Made by a program: the position numbers and the translations under genes
In this document: positions 25,345 to 34,114 of the stretch, piece after piece
Layout of the letters: the number at the start of each line of letters is the position of its first letter
How positions within the stretch are numbered: position 1 is the first letter of the stretch
Notes under the pieces: model-generated
The model's database searches: none
The model's input: the letters and a program-made list of their open reading frames with translations, nothing else
What the model was told of the DNA's origin: nothing
From: CBDHDJ01 sp965261645
Lineage (GTDB): Bacteria; Pseudomonadota; Alphaproteobacteria; SHVV01
Length of the DNA stretch: 64,000 nucleotides
Direction of reading: 5' to 3'
Assembly: GCA_965261645.1 (NCBI GenBank)
Contig: CBDHDJ010000004.1
Coordinates: forward strand, 496,001-560,000

Positions 25345-26855
25345 GACGCGCCTCCACCCAACAAGCTCATATAACTGGCGGCGGCCGTGGTCGCCACGTT
25401 GGCCCGAGGCAGGTAGGGATAGATATCCAGGTCGAGTTTGGGCGGGCGTCGCTCGATACGGCACAGCACAAGGTGTTTGACGGCGTCGTAGCCGATCGCA
25501 CCCAGGCGCAGGGCGTCCTTCACCGCGCCGTGAAGCACCTCGAGATCGAAGGTCTCCAGAAGCCGAAGGACCTGGACGTATTCCCGCTTGCCGGCCTTGC
25601 CCATGCGCGCCTCCAGGAGACGGCGCAGGGTTGGGAAGGCATCAGGCAGTTCCCATCCGGCTAGCGGCGCGGCCTGATCCAGGGCGCCGATCTTGTGCTC
25701 CAGCAAAGGCAGGTAGTGGATCGGATCGAAGACCATATCTTCCCGGTCGTAGGAACGGGGGTGTCGGGCAATGATCCCGGCGCCGCAACCGATAACCACC
25801 TCGTGGACATAGCCACGGATCCAGACTTCCTGATGGCCGTAGGCGACGGGCACGGAATAGTCATTCGTCCGGTAGCGCACCAGGGACAGCGAGTTGACCC
25901 GCGTGCCCTGCTTGTCGCACGCGTCGAACGGTGCCGGCAGTGGCCTCTTCAACGCTTCGCGGTCACGCACAAACCGTTCGCCGATGCTCTCGCGGTGGCC
26001 GCGCAGGACGTTGCCTTGCCGGTTGCGGCATTGCTCTTCCAGGTGGCCATTGAAGGCGTCCCAGCTCGCGAACCGGGGAAGCGGCGTCATGAAGTTCCGC
26101 CGGGCATAGCCGACCACCCCCTCCACATTGCCTTTGTCGTTACCCTTGCCGGGACGGCCGTAGCGGTCCTCGAAGAGGTAATGGGACTGCAGCCCGCTGA
26201 ACGGCCGCGTTCGTTGCCGCGTGCCATCTGACAAGATGCGCGACACCAGACACTTGTCGTTGTCGTAAAGAATCGATTGGGGAACGCCGCCGAAAAAAAC
26301 AAAGGCTCTGTTGTGCCCGTCCAGCCAGGCCTCCGTCGTCGCCGCCGGGTAGGCCGCAACGAAGCAGGCATCGCTGTGGGGAAGTGTCATGACGAAAAAA
26401 TGCGCCCGATACTTGACGCCGGCGATGATCGCATCCGCCTCGCCAAAGTCCGCTTGAGCATGGCCCGGAGGATGTGACAACGGCACAAACATCTCACGCC
26501 GACGAAGGCGCCGTTCCCGAACGTAATCCTTCACGATGGTCTCTTTGCCCGTAAAGCCATGTTCGTCGCGAAGGCGCTCGAATATACGCTTCGCCGTGTG
26601 GTGCTGCTTACGGTGAACCGTTCGGTCCTCCTCCAGAATACGGTCGATGATATCCGTGAAGGGGGCCAGTTTCGGGCGTTTCGGTGGCTGGCGTCGCCGA
26701 TATCCCGGCGGTTCCGAATGCCGCAGCATCTTCCTCACCGTCTCGCGCGCAATGCCAAACCGACTTGCCGCCTCTCGCTGGCTCAGACCATCAACATGGC
26801 AGGCCAGCCGAACGCGCAGATATAGGTCCACGGTGTACATCCTCCCGCCTTCCAT
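25341..26855 (-). CDS. istA: IS21-family transposase IstA
   Basis: A 504-residue transposase. The N-terminal helix-turn-helix reads LSQREAASRFGIARETVRKM. The DDE core has Asp in HAQADFGEADAI, Asp in SILYDNDKCLV and Glu in GNVEGVVGYARRNFM. The C-terminal Mu-type beta-barrel follows. An alternative start is MYTVDLYL, 15 bp inside. It is intact and overlaps istB by 4 bp. Confidence 0.92.
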   Translation of the reverse strand: MEGGRMYTVDLYLRVRLACHVDGLSQREAASRFGIARETVRKMLRHSEPPGYRRRQPPKRPKLAPFTDIIDRILEEDRTVHRKQHHTAKRIFERLRDEHGFTGKETIVKDYVRERRLRRREMFVPLSHPPGHAQADFGEADAIIAGVKYRAHFFVMTLPHSDACFVAAYPAATTEAWLDGHNRAFVFFGGVPQSILYDNDKCLVSRILSDGTRQRTRPFSGLQSHYLFEDRYGRPGKGNDKGNVEGVVGYARRNFMTPLPRFASWDAFNGHLEEQCRNRQGNVLRGHRESIGERFVRDREALKRPLPAPFDACDKQGTRVNSLSLVRYRTNDYSVPVAYGHQEVWIRGYVHEVVIGCGAGIIARHPRSYDREDMVFDPIHYLPLLEHKIGALDQAAPLAGWELPDAFPTLRRLLEARMGKAGKREYVQVLRLLETFDLEVLHGAVKDALRLGAIGYDAVKHLVLCRIERRPPKLDLDIYPYLPRANVATTAAASYMSLLGGGAS

Positions 26856-26954
26856 CTCAAAAAAGATCGAAGGCTACAGGTGGCAGAGTTTTACTCCGCC
26901 CGCGGCTGGGAAATCCCGCCGCTTCCGTGGACTAATTTGTCACCGCCGTTCTCA

Positions 26955-27410
26955 ACACCAGCGTCTTGGCGGTCTCGGGGTCCTTCAAGCGGATGCGGCG
27001 CAGATGTCCGGGGTAGTTCCGGCTGGTGAGGTTGCCGTCGAGCGAGATGGTCTGGTCGCAGATGATGCCGCCCGCACGATCCGCCAGCGCCGAGTAGACC
27101 CGATGGGCGTCCATGTTCGACTTGGCGCGGGTGACGAAGAAGGCCCCAGCCAGATGCAGGACCTGGAGGCGGGCGAAATCGACGTAGGCGCGATCCATGA
27201 CGTAGATGGCTCCGGCCTCCGGCAGGAGCAGGTCGAGGGCATGGATGTCGTGCAGCTTGCCGTCCGAGATGTGGATGAAGCTCGGAATGCTGCCCCGCAG
27301 ATCGAGCAGGGTGTGCATCTTGACTGCCCCCTTGGTGGTGCGGAAGTGCGCCCACGGGAAGATCGACAGGCACAGGTCGATGGTCGTCGAGTCCAGCGCG
27401 CAGACGGTTG
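26955..27410 (-). pseudogene. IS4-family transposase, middle piece
   Basis: It runs from VTTVCALDSTTIDLCLSIFP (first catalytic Asp in ALDSTTID) through MHTLLDLRGSIPSFIHISDG, YVMDRAYVDFARL (second Asp) to RLKDPETAKTLV, where the IS21 element enters. The upstream border at 27410 is the end of an IS3 element. Confidence 0.88.
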
Positions 27411-27449
27411 TGACGTTGACCCCAAATCCCGGACCAGGTGTTTCTTCAC

Positions 27450-28352
27450 CTATGCGGCCTGAGCGATGGTCATATCCCTCCTGGCCTGTGCCGGCGTCCG
27501 GTAGGCGATGCTCGAGTGGCGCCGTCGTTGGTTATAGAAGATCTCGATGTACTCGAATAGCGCAGCCCTGGCCTCGCGCCGGGTAGAAAACCGGGTACGG
27601 TGCACGAGTTCGGTCTTGAGCGACCCAAAGAAGCTCTCCATAGGGGCGTTGTCGAGGCAATTCCCCTTGCGGCTCATGGAGGCCTTGATGCCATGGAGGC
27701 GGAGCAGTTTGCGGTAGTCACCGCAGGCATATTGCACACCGCGGTCGGAATGGTGGATCAGCCCCATGGGCAACCGGCGGTAGCGGATTGCCATCTTCAG
27801 CGCATCCTCGCACAGGACGCTCTTCAGCCGCTCGGACATCGACCAGCCGACGATCTCCATTGTGGCCAGATCCTTGACGGCGGCGAGGTAGAGCCAGCCT
27901 TCGTCGGTCGGGATGTAGGAGATGTCAGCGAGCCAGACCGCATCGGGCGTAGCGGCTTTGAAGTTGCGGTCGAGCAGATTGGGCGCGATCGCATGGGAGT
28001 GGCGGCTGTCGGTGGTGATCGGCACCTGCCGCCTGCCTCGCGGTGGACGAATGCCGTTCTCTCGCATGAGCTTGGCGACCGTGCGCTTCGAGATGCGAAA
28101 GCCGCGGACCTTCAACTCGGCATGGATCCGAGGCGCGCCGTAGCACCTCTTGCTCTGCTCGAAGATCTCCCGGATCTCTGACCCGACCCTGTCGCGCCGG
28201 GCAGCGCGTTCAGCTCTCTTTGGGGCCGCACGCCGCCGGGCGTGGAACCAGCTGTTAGCCACCCCCAGGACCCGGCACATGAACCGGGTGGCGTGCTCTG
28301 AAGCATGGGCGGCGATGAAAGCGTGCTTCGTCTTCATGTCTTCACCGCCCAT
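27450..28352 (-). CDS. IS3-family transposase OrfB
   Basis: A 300-residue integrase-type protein. HTH_21 region: KRCYGAPRIHAELKVRGFRI. The catalytic residues are Asp in AVWLADISYIPTDEGW, Asp in LIHHSDRGVQYAC and Glu in NAPMESFFGSLKTEL. OrfB overlaps orfA by 19 bp in the -1 frame, and a T-TTT-TTC slippery run (28358-28364, minus strand) lies in the overlap, so an OrfAB fusion by programmed frameshift is expected. Confidence 0.9.
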   Translation of the reverse strand: MGGEDMKTKHAFIAAHASEHATRFMCRVLGVANSWFHARRRAAPKRAERAARRDRVGSEIREIFEQSKRCYGAPRIHAELKVRGFRISKRTVAKLMRENGIRPPRGRRQVPITTDSRHSHAIAPNLLDRNFKAATPDAVWLADISYIPTDEGWLYLAAVKDLATMEIVGWSMSERLKSVLCEDALKMAIRYRRLPMGLIHHSDRGVQYACGDYRKLLRLHGIKASMSRKGNCLDNAPMESFFGSLKTELVHRTRFSTRREARAALFEYIEIFYNQRRRHSSIAYRTPAQARRDMTIAQAA

Positions 28353-28633
28353 TGAGCGAAAAAAGCCGAGGCTTTGCGTAGAACCTCAACCTCCTCCGTC
28401 AGCCGCTTGTTATCCCGGCGAAGCTGCACCAGTTCAGCGGCCTCGGCTTTCTGCGCCGCGGTCGCCGCGGCCGAGCCCGCGGCCTCAAGCTCGAGCCGCC
28501 AGGTCTTCAGCTGCGTTGGCGTGACGCCGAGCTCGGCAGCCACACTGCTATGCGTCGCACCCGGCTCCGACAGCCGGGCAACCGACTGTTCCTTGTATTC
28601 CGGCGAAAATCGCCGCCTCGTCTGCTTTGTCAT
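28334..28633 (-). CDS. IS3-family transposase OrfA
   Basis: A 99-residue DNA-binding subunit. The HTH reads RRRFSPEYKEQSVARLSEPG and SSVAAELGVTPTQLKTWRLE, followed by a leucine-zipper-like ELVQLRRDNKRLTEEVEVLR. It ends at AFFAQWAVKT, just after the slippery T run used to make the fusion transposase. Confidence 0.9.
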   Translation of the reverse strand: MTKQTRRRFSPEYKEQSVARLSEPGATHSSVAAELGVTPTQLKTWRLELEAAGSAAATAAQKAEAAELVQLRRDNKRLTEEVEVLRKASAFFAQWAVKT

Positions 28634-28693
28634 CTCGTCCCTCCAGGTCGGTAGTTAATTTACCGCCTGGTCCGGGATCCGGGAGCAACGTCA

Positions 28694-29062
28694 GTTGTGG
28701 GTCAGGTCCAGTCCCAGATCTTCGCCGCCGTACAGCTTCCGTGCCCGCACGATCAACCGCTGAGCCACCTCGGCATAGATGCGCCAGTCACGCCCTTCGT
28801 TGGCATCGGCCAGGGTCGAGCGCCGGACCGGTTGGCGGAACCCCATGTGATAGAGCTTCGGCGCGTGGACCGAAAGGCAGGTCTCAATGTCGCGCAGGCT
28901 CTCGCGCAAGGTCAATTGGGCGAAGGCCATGGCCCGGTATTGCTCGGCGCAGGTGAGCATCCGAACCCGGCGGTCGCCATCGTAGCAGGCGACGATCCGG
29001 ACAAACATCGTCCACGGCAGGAAATCCATCAGTTGAGCGAACAAGTTCTTGCCGGTGTTCAT
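28694..29062 (-). pseudogene. IS4-family transposase, N-terminal piece
   Basis: The ATG at 29062 begins MNTGKNLFAQLMDFLPWTMF, the DUF4372 start of this IS4 group, through YRAMAFAQLTLRESLRDIET, LYHMGFRQPVRRSTLADANE and LYGGEDLGLDLTHN, where the IS3 element interrupts. The remainder of the protein is found at 26955-27410 and 24018-24373. Confidence 0.88.
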
Positions 29063-29117
29063 GGGCGCCTCCGCGGAAAAACTCCGCAAAGTGCTCCATC
29101 AAATTCAAATCGACACC

Positions 29118-29530
29118 ACCCATTTTCGACCCCAAACCCGTCTGGTGGCTGCGGAACTGGAGACGCGGTGGAATGCGGCGCTCGCCGGCGTTGCCGACAT
29201 CGAGGTGAAGATCGTCGAGCATGACGCGGCAACACCGTCATGCCCCGACGCGCTGCCCGCCTCCTTTGCCACCCTGGCCGAGGATCTGAAAGCCGTCTGG
29301 ATCGCGCCAGCAACCGATGCCCGGCTCAAGGAGCGAATCGTAAGATCCGTGATCCGCGAGGTGACCGCCGACATCGATGAGGGCGCCGGCGAGATCGTGC
29401 TGACCGTGCATTGGGCGGGCGGCGTCCACACCGAACGGCGTCTGCCGAAGCGACGCCGCGGCCAGCGCAACAGCACCCCGCCCGACTTTCAGCCCTCCGA
29501 GCGGGCGCACCACGCGCAGCTTGTTGAGCG
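29118..29530 (+). pseudogene. Large serine recombinase, C-terminal fragment
   Basis: It reads LVAAELETRWNAALAGVADI, then LPASFATLAEDLKAVWIAPA, RLKERIVRSVIREVTADIDE and VHWAGGVHTERRLPKRRRGQ, the typical region after the zinc-ribbon of large serine recombinases in mobile elements. Neither the catalytic resolvase domain nor a start is present. It is truncated next to the IS4 transposase start. Confidence 0.75.
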
Positions 29531-29581
29531 TGCTCAGGCAGAAAAAGGCCGACCTCGCGGGGCGGGAGTGGAAGGATTCGC

Positions 29582-29866
29582 TCAGCCGGTCTTTTCGGTG
29601 GTCGGATCGATCATCTTGCTGACGGCAGTCACCCTGGTTGCGGGAAATCCGCTGATTTCCGCGTGCTTGCGAATGATGTCCTCGTCCTTAGCCAGGTACA
29701 CGCAGAATGTCTTGTCCGCCGCGACGTAGCTCTCCACCCACTGAATGTCAGGACCGAGCTGGGCGAGGACCTCGTTCGACTTGGCGGCGGCCTCCGCGAG
29801 CTGCTGGCGTTCCAGGGTTCCAACCTCGGGAATGTCGCGTTCGATGATGTATTTGTTGAGCGCCAT
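29582..29866 (-). CDS. DUF4242 (SCO4226-like) protein
   Basis: A 94-residue ferredoxin-like-fold protein. The start is at 29866 (MALNKYIIERDIPEVGTLER). IQWVESYVAADKTFCVYLAK and DIIRKHAEISGFPATRV are the conserved DUF4242 segments. Members are small, sometimes nickel-binding, proteins of unclear role. Monocistronic, surrounded by mobile DNA, but itself intact. Confidence 0.88.
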   Translation of the reverse strand: MALNKYIIERDIPEVGTLERQQLAEAAAKSNEVLAQLGPDIQWVESYVAADKTFCVYLAKDEDIIRKHAEISGFPATRVTAVSKMIDPTTEKTG

Positions 29867-30015
29867 GACATGCTCCTGTCTTTCGGTATGCGGCACCCAT
29901 GCAGGTTACCGCGCTTCTGCCGGTGTGGTTTGTCGCCTCTAGAGTGACCCCCTAAAAGTGGTCCAGGTTTGTTAAGAGAGTTTGGCGCATTTTGCCCCCT
30001 CGAAAGGAGGACAAG

Positions 30016-30294
30016 ATGAGCCGTAAACGCTACACCCCGGAACAGATTATCAGCATGTTGCGCGAAGCCGAGGTGGCCTTGGCGCAGGGCCAGTCCGTTG
30101 GTCAAGCTTGTCGCACGCTCGGCGTATCGGAGCAGAGTTACTATCGCTGGCGCAAGGAATATGGCGGCCTTCGTACTGACCAGGCCAAGCGTCTGAAGGA
30201 CCTGGAGAAGGAGAATGGCCGTCTCCGGAAGGCGATCTCGGATCTGACGTTGGATAAGCTGATCTTGAAAGAGGCGCTTGAGGGAAATTGCTAA
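30016..30294 (+). CDS. IS3-family transposase OrfA
   Basis: A 92-residue protein with the start at 30016 (MSRKRYTPEQIISMLREAEV) after a GAAAGGAGG site. HTH: VGQACRTLGVSEQSYYRWRK. Zipper helix: RLKDLEKENGRLRKAISDLT. It overlaps orfB by 7 bp. Confidence 0.9.
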   Translation: MSRKRYTPEQIISMLREAEVALAQGQSVGQACRTLGVSEQSYYRWRKEYGGLRTDQAKRLKDLEKENGRLRKAISDLTLDKLILKEALEGNC

Positions 30295-31217
30295 GCCCCG
30301 CCCGTCGCCGGCAGTGTGTTGATCATCTCCAGGCCGAACTGGGAATCTCCGAGCGACGTGCCTGTGCTGTTGCAGGCCAACATCGCTCAACCCAGCGCAA
30401 GAGACCCCGTGGTCGGGATGATGAAGAGGCACTCACGGCCGCGATCATCCGCTTGGCCAGCCAGTATGGCAGATATGGCTATCGGCGGATCACTGCCTTG
30501 CTCAGGACCGAAGGTTGGCAAGTGAACGCCAAGCGGGTCCAGCGCATCTGGCGGCGGGAGGGGCTGAAGGTCCCACAGAAGCAACCGAAACGGGGCAGGC
30601 TGTGGCTCAACGACGGATCCTGCATCCGTCTGCGGCCGTGCTGGCCCAATCACGTCTGGTCCTATGACTTCGTCATGGATCGAACACACGATGGGAGGAA
30701 GTTCCGCATGCTCACCGTGATCGATGAGTTTACCAGGCGGTGCATGGCCGTTGTCGTCGAGCGAAGATTGAACTCGGACAATGTACTCCATTGTCTGACC
30801 GAGCTCTTCGTCCAACATGGCCCACCGGATCATATCCGTTCCGACAACGGCTCAGAGTTTACCGCTCATGCCGTCCGCGACTGGCTCGGCAGGATCGGCT
30901 CAAGACCCTCTATATCGAGCCCGGGTCACCTTGGGAGAACGGATACAACGAGAGCTTCAACTCAAAGCTCCGGGACGAAATCCTGAACACGGAGATCTTC
31001 TCTACATTGAAGGAGGCCAAAGTGCTGATCGAACGATGGCGGCATCACTACAATACCATCCGGCCGCATAGCTCGCTCGGATACAGACCGCCGGCCCCAG
31101 AAACCATCTTGCCAAACGTTGAGGGGCCAACCTACGCTGTTGATGGGCTACGGTTGGCCCATCAACTTAAACCCGCGCCAAACTCTAACTTAAGCGCTGG
31201 ACCACTAATCGGGGGCA
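30288..31217 (+). pseudogene. IS3-family transposase OrfB, frameshifted
   Basis: Frame 1 (from 30288) covers RRACAVAGQHRSTQRKRPRG, HTH_21, the first catalytic Asp in VWSYDFVMD and the second in IRSDNGSEFTA, ending in RDWLGRIGS. The protein then continues in the next frame from about 30897 as LKTLYIEPGSPWENGYNESF (catalytic Glu segment) and YNTIRPHSSLGYRPPAPE. One base is missing around 30893-30900. The frameshift should inactivate the element. Confidence 0.85.
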
Positions 31218-31534
31218 GGCCAGGCCCGCGAGGGTCCACCTCAACCCTCACGTCGGCCAACATCAGGGGTGGGAGGCGTCCATTCCATTTCCCCAGGGAG
31301 CACCGCCAGAAATTGCACTCCACAAACCCGATCGAACGGCTCCATGCCGAGGTCAAGCGTCGCACCAACGTCGTCGGTATCTTTCCCAACGAAGCCGCCA
31401 TCACACGGCTCGTCGGCGCCATCCTTCTCGAGCAGAACGACGAGTGGGCCGTCTCAAGGAGATACATGACGCTGGAATCAATCGCTCCGCTGAGCGATGG
31501 TGTCCCCATCACGCTGCCCACCGTGGCAGCCTGA
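31218..31534 (+). pseudogene. IS256-family transposase, C-terminal fragment
   Basis: FPREHRQKLHSTNPIERLHA, then VKRRTNVVGIFPNEAAITRL and LLEQNDEWAVSRRYM are the conserved end of IS256 (Mutator-type) transposases. It is fused by chance to the preceding IS3 frame and ends at TGA 31534. Only about the last 85 residues survive. Confidence 0.85.
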
Positions 31535-31819
31535 ACGTCCCGGCCCTACCCGCCGGGAGCCGCGTAGAGCGCAACGCTCTTACACCACTCCGCGGGACAC
31601 GATCGAGAGGTGCGCCTTGCAGACCACAAACGACGCCATCAGCGGGCTGGGATCGCGGTGCTCACGGCGATTCCCACCAATTCCAGGAGAATACCGTCCC
31701 GCACCGCCCTCAAAATTGCCTCGGCAGGCAATCGGAGCTACTGTCGTTTCACAAGCCGGGGTCCAATCTGGGGAAAGTCGGCAAAGGTGGCGGCGGGAAG
31801 AGGCGTGAGGGCGATCCCA

Positions 31820-32266
31820 ATGGCGCGGCGTGGGTTGGTGATGCTGGGCGCGGGCCTTTGGCTGCTCGTTGTCGGCTTGGCGTCGGCGGCGGGAGAGGCC
31901 AACCTGATCGGCGTGTGGGAGACGCCCGAGGCCAAATCGAATGTCGAGGTCTACGAATGTGGGGCCGCGTTGTGCGGGCGCCTCATCTCGCTCAAGGAGC
32001 CCATCGACGAGGATGGCAACGAGAAGCTCGACCGGCACAACAAGGATGAAACGATGCGCTCGCGGCCGGTTGTCGGTATCGAGCTGCTGACCGGCTTCGT
32101 GGCCGATGGGCCGGGCAAGTGGAGCGGCGGTCGTATCTACAATCCCGAGGACGGCAAAACCTACAAGTGCAAGCTCACGCTTCAGGACGACGGGACGCTG
32201 AAGGTGCGCGGCTATGTCGGCATGTCGATCTTCGGCAAGACCCAGATTTGGCGGCGTCTGCGCTGA
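31820..32266 (+). CDS. DUF2147 secreted protein
   Basis: A 148-residue protein with the start at 31820 (MARRGLVMLGAGLWLLVVGL), a clear signal peptide with likely cleavage after ASA (residue 23-24). The mature domain has the DUF2147 pattern: LIGVWETPEAKSNVEVYEC, CGRLISLKEP, GGRIYNPEDGKTYKCKLTLQ and LKVRGYVGMSIFGKTQIW. DUF2147 proteins are lipocalin-like periplasmic proteins of unknown ligand. A stand-alone gene. Confidence 0.88.
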   Translation: MARRGLVMLGAGLWLLVVGLASAAGEANLIGVWETPEAKSNVEVYECGAALCGRLISLKEPIDEDGNEKLDRHNKDETMRSRPVVGIELLTGFVADGPGKWSGGRIYNPEDGKTYKCKLTLQDDGTLKVRGYVGMSIFGKTQIWRRLR

Positions 32267-32397
32267 TCTCGCGGCGCCTCACGCCACGAACGCTGTCAGG
32301 ACGCCACCGCCCGCCCCCACGTCGCGCCCGCTGCCGACGCCGAATTCGAGGCGAGCGAGCGCCGCTGGCGGAAAAGATTCCAAGAGCCGCGCGTAGT

Positions 32398-33486
32398 GGC
32401 TTTGGTGCATGGAGCCGCGATGGTTTGATCGCCCATTCCCCGGTTGGTTAGCGGATCCTGATTGTGTTTGGTTTCGCCGCACGGATAGAGCGATTGAGTG
32501 CGTCGATCTGCATGGCGATTTCGGTTTGTTGGGATTGGAATGTGCGAGCGGTGAGCTTGCCGCCGTTGAGCCTCTTGACGCGAGCCATGGCTGTTTCGCC
32601 AAGCGCTCTCAATCCGTAGCCCTGTCGTTTCTGCCAGTTCATCCTTCCCTTCGACGCGATCTCCGCCGCATGGTGCTCCCGTTCCGATCCGCCATGAGGC
32701 GTGTCCGGGGGAGGAATGGATGTGGCGCGTGGCGGGATGATGATTTCAGGTGGTGAATTCGGTGGCCGAGCTTCTCGGATCGCTTTTGTCACGGGCTCCC
32801 CGTCATAGGCGCCGTCGGCAAACACGCGCCGGATCATCCCACCGAAACCGGCGACCAGCGGTCCCGCCATCGTCGCATCGGCCGTGTCGTCACCGGTCAG
32901 TTCATGCGTCCGGATCTCGCTGCTGGCCGGGTCAACCGAGATATGCAGCTTGCGCCACGAGCGCCGCGTTTCACCGTGCTTGGCGCGAGCCCACTCGCCA
33001 GCGCCAAAGAATTTCAGGCCCGTGGAATCCAGCACGATATCCGTAGACCGCTTGTTCGTGCTGGTTTCCACAACGACATCCACCGTTCGCCGCCGCCGCG
33101 ACAGCGTGGTGTGATCCGGCACCGGCAGCTCGCACCCCATCAAGTCCACGAGGGAACGCACAAAGCCTTCCGTCTCGCGCAGCGGCAGTCTGAAGACCAC
33201 CCCCAGCATCAGTGTCGTGGAAATCGCCAACTCTGAAAACTGCCGCTGGCCACCAGGAGTTCGCCGCTTGGCTGCGTCCCATTGCTCCAGGGCGCTCTCA
33301 TCAATCCAGAAACGAATGTCGCCGCGCCGAACCAAACCACGGTCATAATCCGGCCAGTTCATGACCCGGTACTTGGCTCTGGGGATGTGGTGGCGACGCG
33401 ATGCGTGGAACTTGAAAGGCATGACAAACTCTCAAAGACGGAAGCGGAGCCAGATATACTAACCCTCAGATCCATGCACCAAAGCC
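32398..33486 (-). mobile_element. IS5-family element
   Basis: A 1089-bp element bounded by perfect 16-bp inverted repeats GGCTTTGGTGCATGGA (32398 inward and 33486 inward). No clear flanking duplication was found. Its right end truncates the small membrane-protein gene at 33459-33629. Confidence 0.85.
32448..33422 (-). CDS. IS5-family (IS903-like) transposase
   Basis: A 324-residue transposase. The DUF4338-free IS5 core is visible: YRVMNWPDYDRGLVRRGDIR, DHTTLSRRRRTVDV, catalytic Asp in DIVLDSTGLKFFGAGEW, second Asp in VFADGAYDGEPVTKAI, and Glu in LRALGETAMARVKRLNGGKL. The frame is intact. Confidence 0.9.
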   Translation of the reverse strand: MPFKFHASRRHHIPRAKYRVMNWPDYDRGLVRRGDIRFWIDESALEQWDAAKRRTPGGQRQFSELAISTTLMLGVVFRLPLRETEGFVRSLVDLMGCELPVPDHTTLSRRRRTVDVVVETSTNKRSTDIVLDSTGLKFFGAGEWARAKHGETRRSWRKLHISVDPASSEIRTHELTGDDTADATMAGPLVAGFGGMIRRVFADGAYDGEPVTKAIREARPPNSPPEIIIPPRATSIPPPDTPHGGSEREHHAAEIASKGRMNWQKRQGYGLRALGETAMARVKRLNGGKLTARTFQSQQTEIAMQIDALNRSIRAAKPNTIRIR

Positions 33487-33629
33487 CCGACTAGGGCGAG
33501 TGCGCCAATCAGCGCCAATGTAGTTTTCCAATCTTTCCTTTCGAAAAATATTGACGTGAGAGTTGCAATTAACCCGCCGACAATAGCAGCAATAGTGAAG
33601 CGAACCGCAATGTCGAGTAAGTAGTCCAT
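33459..33629 (-). CDS. Small two-helix membrane protein with IS-derived tail
   Basis: A 56-codon frame, ATG at 33629. It has two hydrophobic helices, FTIAAIVGGLIATLTSIFF and TTLALIGALALVGALVHG, split by a basic loop (ERKDWK), giving a holin-like hairpin. The inverted repeat of the IS5 element starts at 33486, so the last eight codons (ALVHGSEG and stop) come from the IS and the native C-terminus is lost. It is 75 bp downstream of the gene at 33704 on the same strand, probably one operon. Function unknown. Confidence 0.5.
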   Translation of the reverse strand: MDYLLDIAVRFTIAAIVGGLIATLTSIFFERKDWKTTLALIGALALVGALVHGSEG

Positions 33630-33703
33630 ATCAGCACCCGTGGCGGAAATTCACTTCAACAGAACTATGCCGGGGGCCGCAATATAATCGTATGGCGAAC
33701 CAT

Positions 33704-34114
33704 CTAGGCCAAGGAAGTAGTGCAGATGCGGCTGCACATTTGTTCGATGAGAGGAAATAGCCGAAAAATCTCCTCTAATAAGTCTTGGTTTGGTTCAGAG
33801 GTAATTGTGATGTCGTTTCGCCTTACGAGTCCGTAGGCTTGCATCTCTTGAAGGACGTTATTGATCCTATTGAATTTGTCTAGAGGAAAATTTTCACAAT
33901 CTCCCGCAATGCAATTCCAAGGTGCAACTGGCGGTTTCCTTTTCGGCGGTGGCTGAGGACACTCGCACTTACATTCGCATTGGCTGGTTTCGAGGATCAA
34001 GGAGTAATCACGGATGGGTGCCTGAGCTTGGGCAGCAACGAGTGGAACAACTGTTGAAAAAAGGAACACCAGTGATAGTAGGAACTTCATTAACGTCGAG
34101 AGTGTATATCGCAT
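33704..34114 (-). CDS. Small secreted Cys-rich protein, unknown
   Basis: A 136-residue protein with a strong signal peptide (MKFLLSLVFLFSTVVPLVAA, from the second Met at 34090, which may be the true start). A Cys cluster CECKCECPQPPPKRKPP is followed by CIAGDC, and CSRIC sits near the end. The C-terminal half is helical (LLEEIFRLFPLIEQM). Exported, probably disulfide-bonded in the periplasm. Not recognised; AT-richer than its surroundings, which suggests separate origin. Confidence 0.6.
   Translation of the reverse strand: MRYTLSTLMKFLLSLVFLFSTVVPLVAAQAQAPIRDYSLILETSQCECKCECPQPPPKRKPPVAPWNCIAGDCENFPLDKFNRINNVLQEMQAYGLVRRNDITITSEPNQDLLEEIFRLFPLIEQMCSRICTTSLA

Larger units (their letters stand above)
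24374..26954 (-). mobile_element. IS21-family element with 6-bp target duplication
   Basis: A 2581-bp element. The ends TGTCAACGGCGGAGCAAAAT and TGAGAACGGCGGTGACAAAT (inverted) both run into TAGTCCAC, with 5'-TG...CA-3' termini. It is flanked by ACACCA at 24368-24373 and 26955-26960. Extra copies of a GCGGAGTAAAACTAGTCCAC-like sequence inside each end are the multiple transposase-binding sites usual for IS21. It contains istA and istB on the minus strand. Confidence 0.9.
27411..28693 (-). mobile_element. IS3-family element with 4-bp repeat (gttg)
   Basis: A 1283-bp element. The ends TGACGTTGACCCCAAATCCC and, inverted, TGACGTTGCTCCCGGATCCC both continue into GGACCAGG. GTTG precedes and follows it (27407-27410, 28694-28697). 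It lies inside the IS4-family transposase gene, between its N-terminal and middle pieces. Confidence 0.88.
29945..31217 (+). mobile_element. IS3-family element (two-ORF), no target duplication seen
   Basis: The ends TGACCCCCTAAAAGTGGTCC (29945) and, inverted at 31217, TGCCCCCGATTAGTGGTCCA match. Flanks (agag versus ggcc) are different, so an ancestral duplication was lost by rearrangement. It contains orfA and a frameshifted orfB. Confidence 0.8.

Noticed and set aside
28690..28700. Precise restoration of the IS4 frame after removing the IS3 element
   Set aside because: Joining at the 4-bp repeat leaves the frame one base off relative to the expected transposase, so exact target length is uncertain even though the pieces clearly belong together.
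29941..31221. Target duplication around the IS3 element at 29945
   Set aside because: Flanking bases agag and ggcc differ, so no duplication can be claimed.
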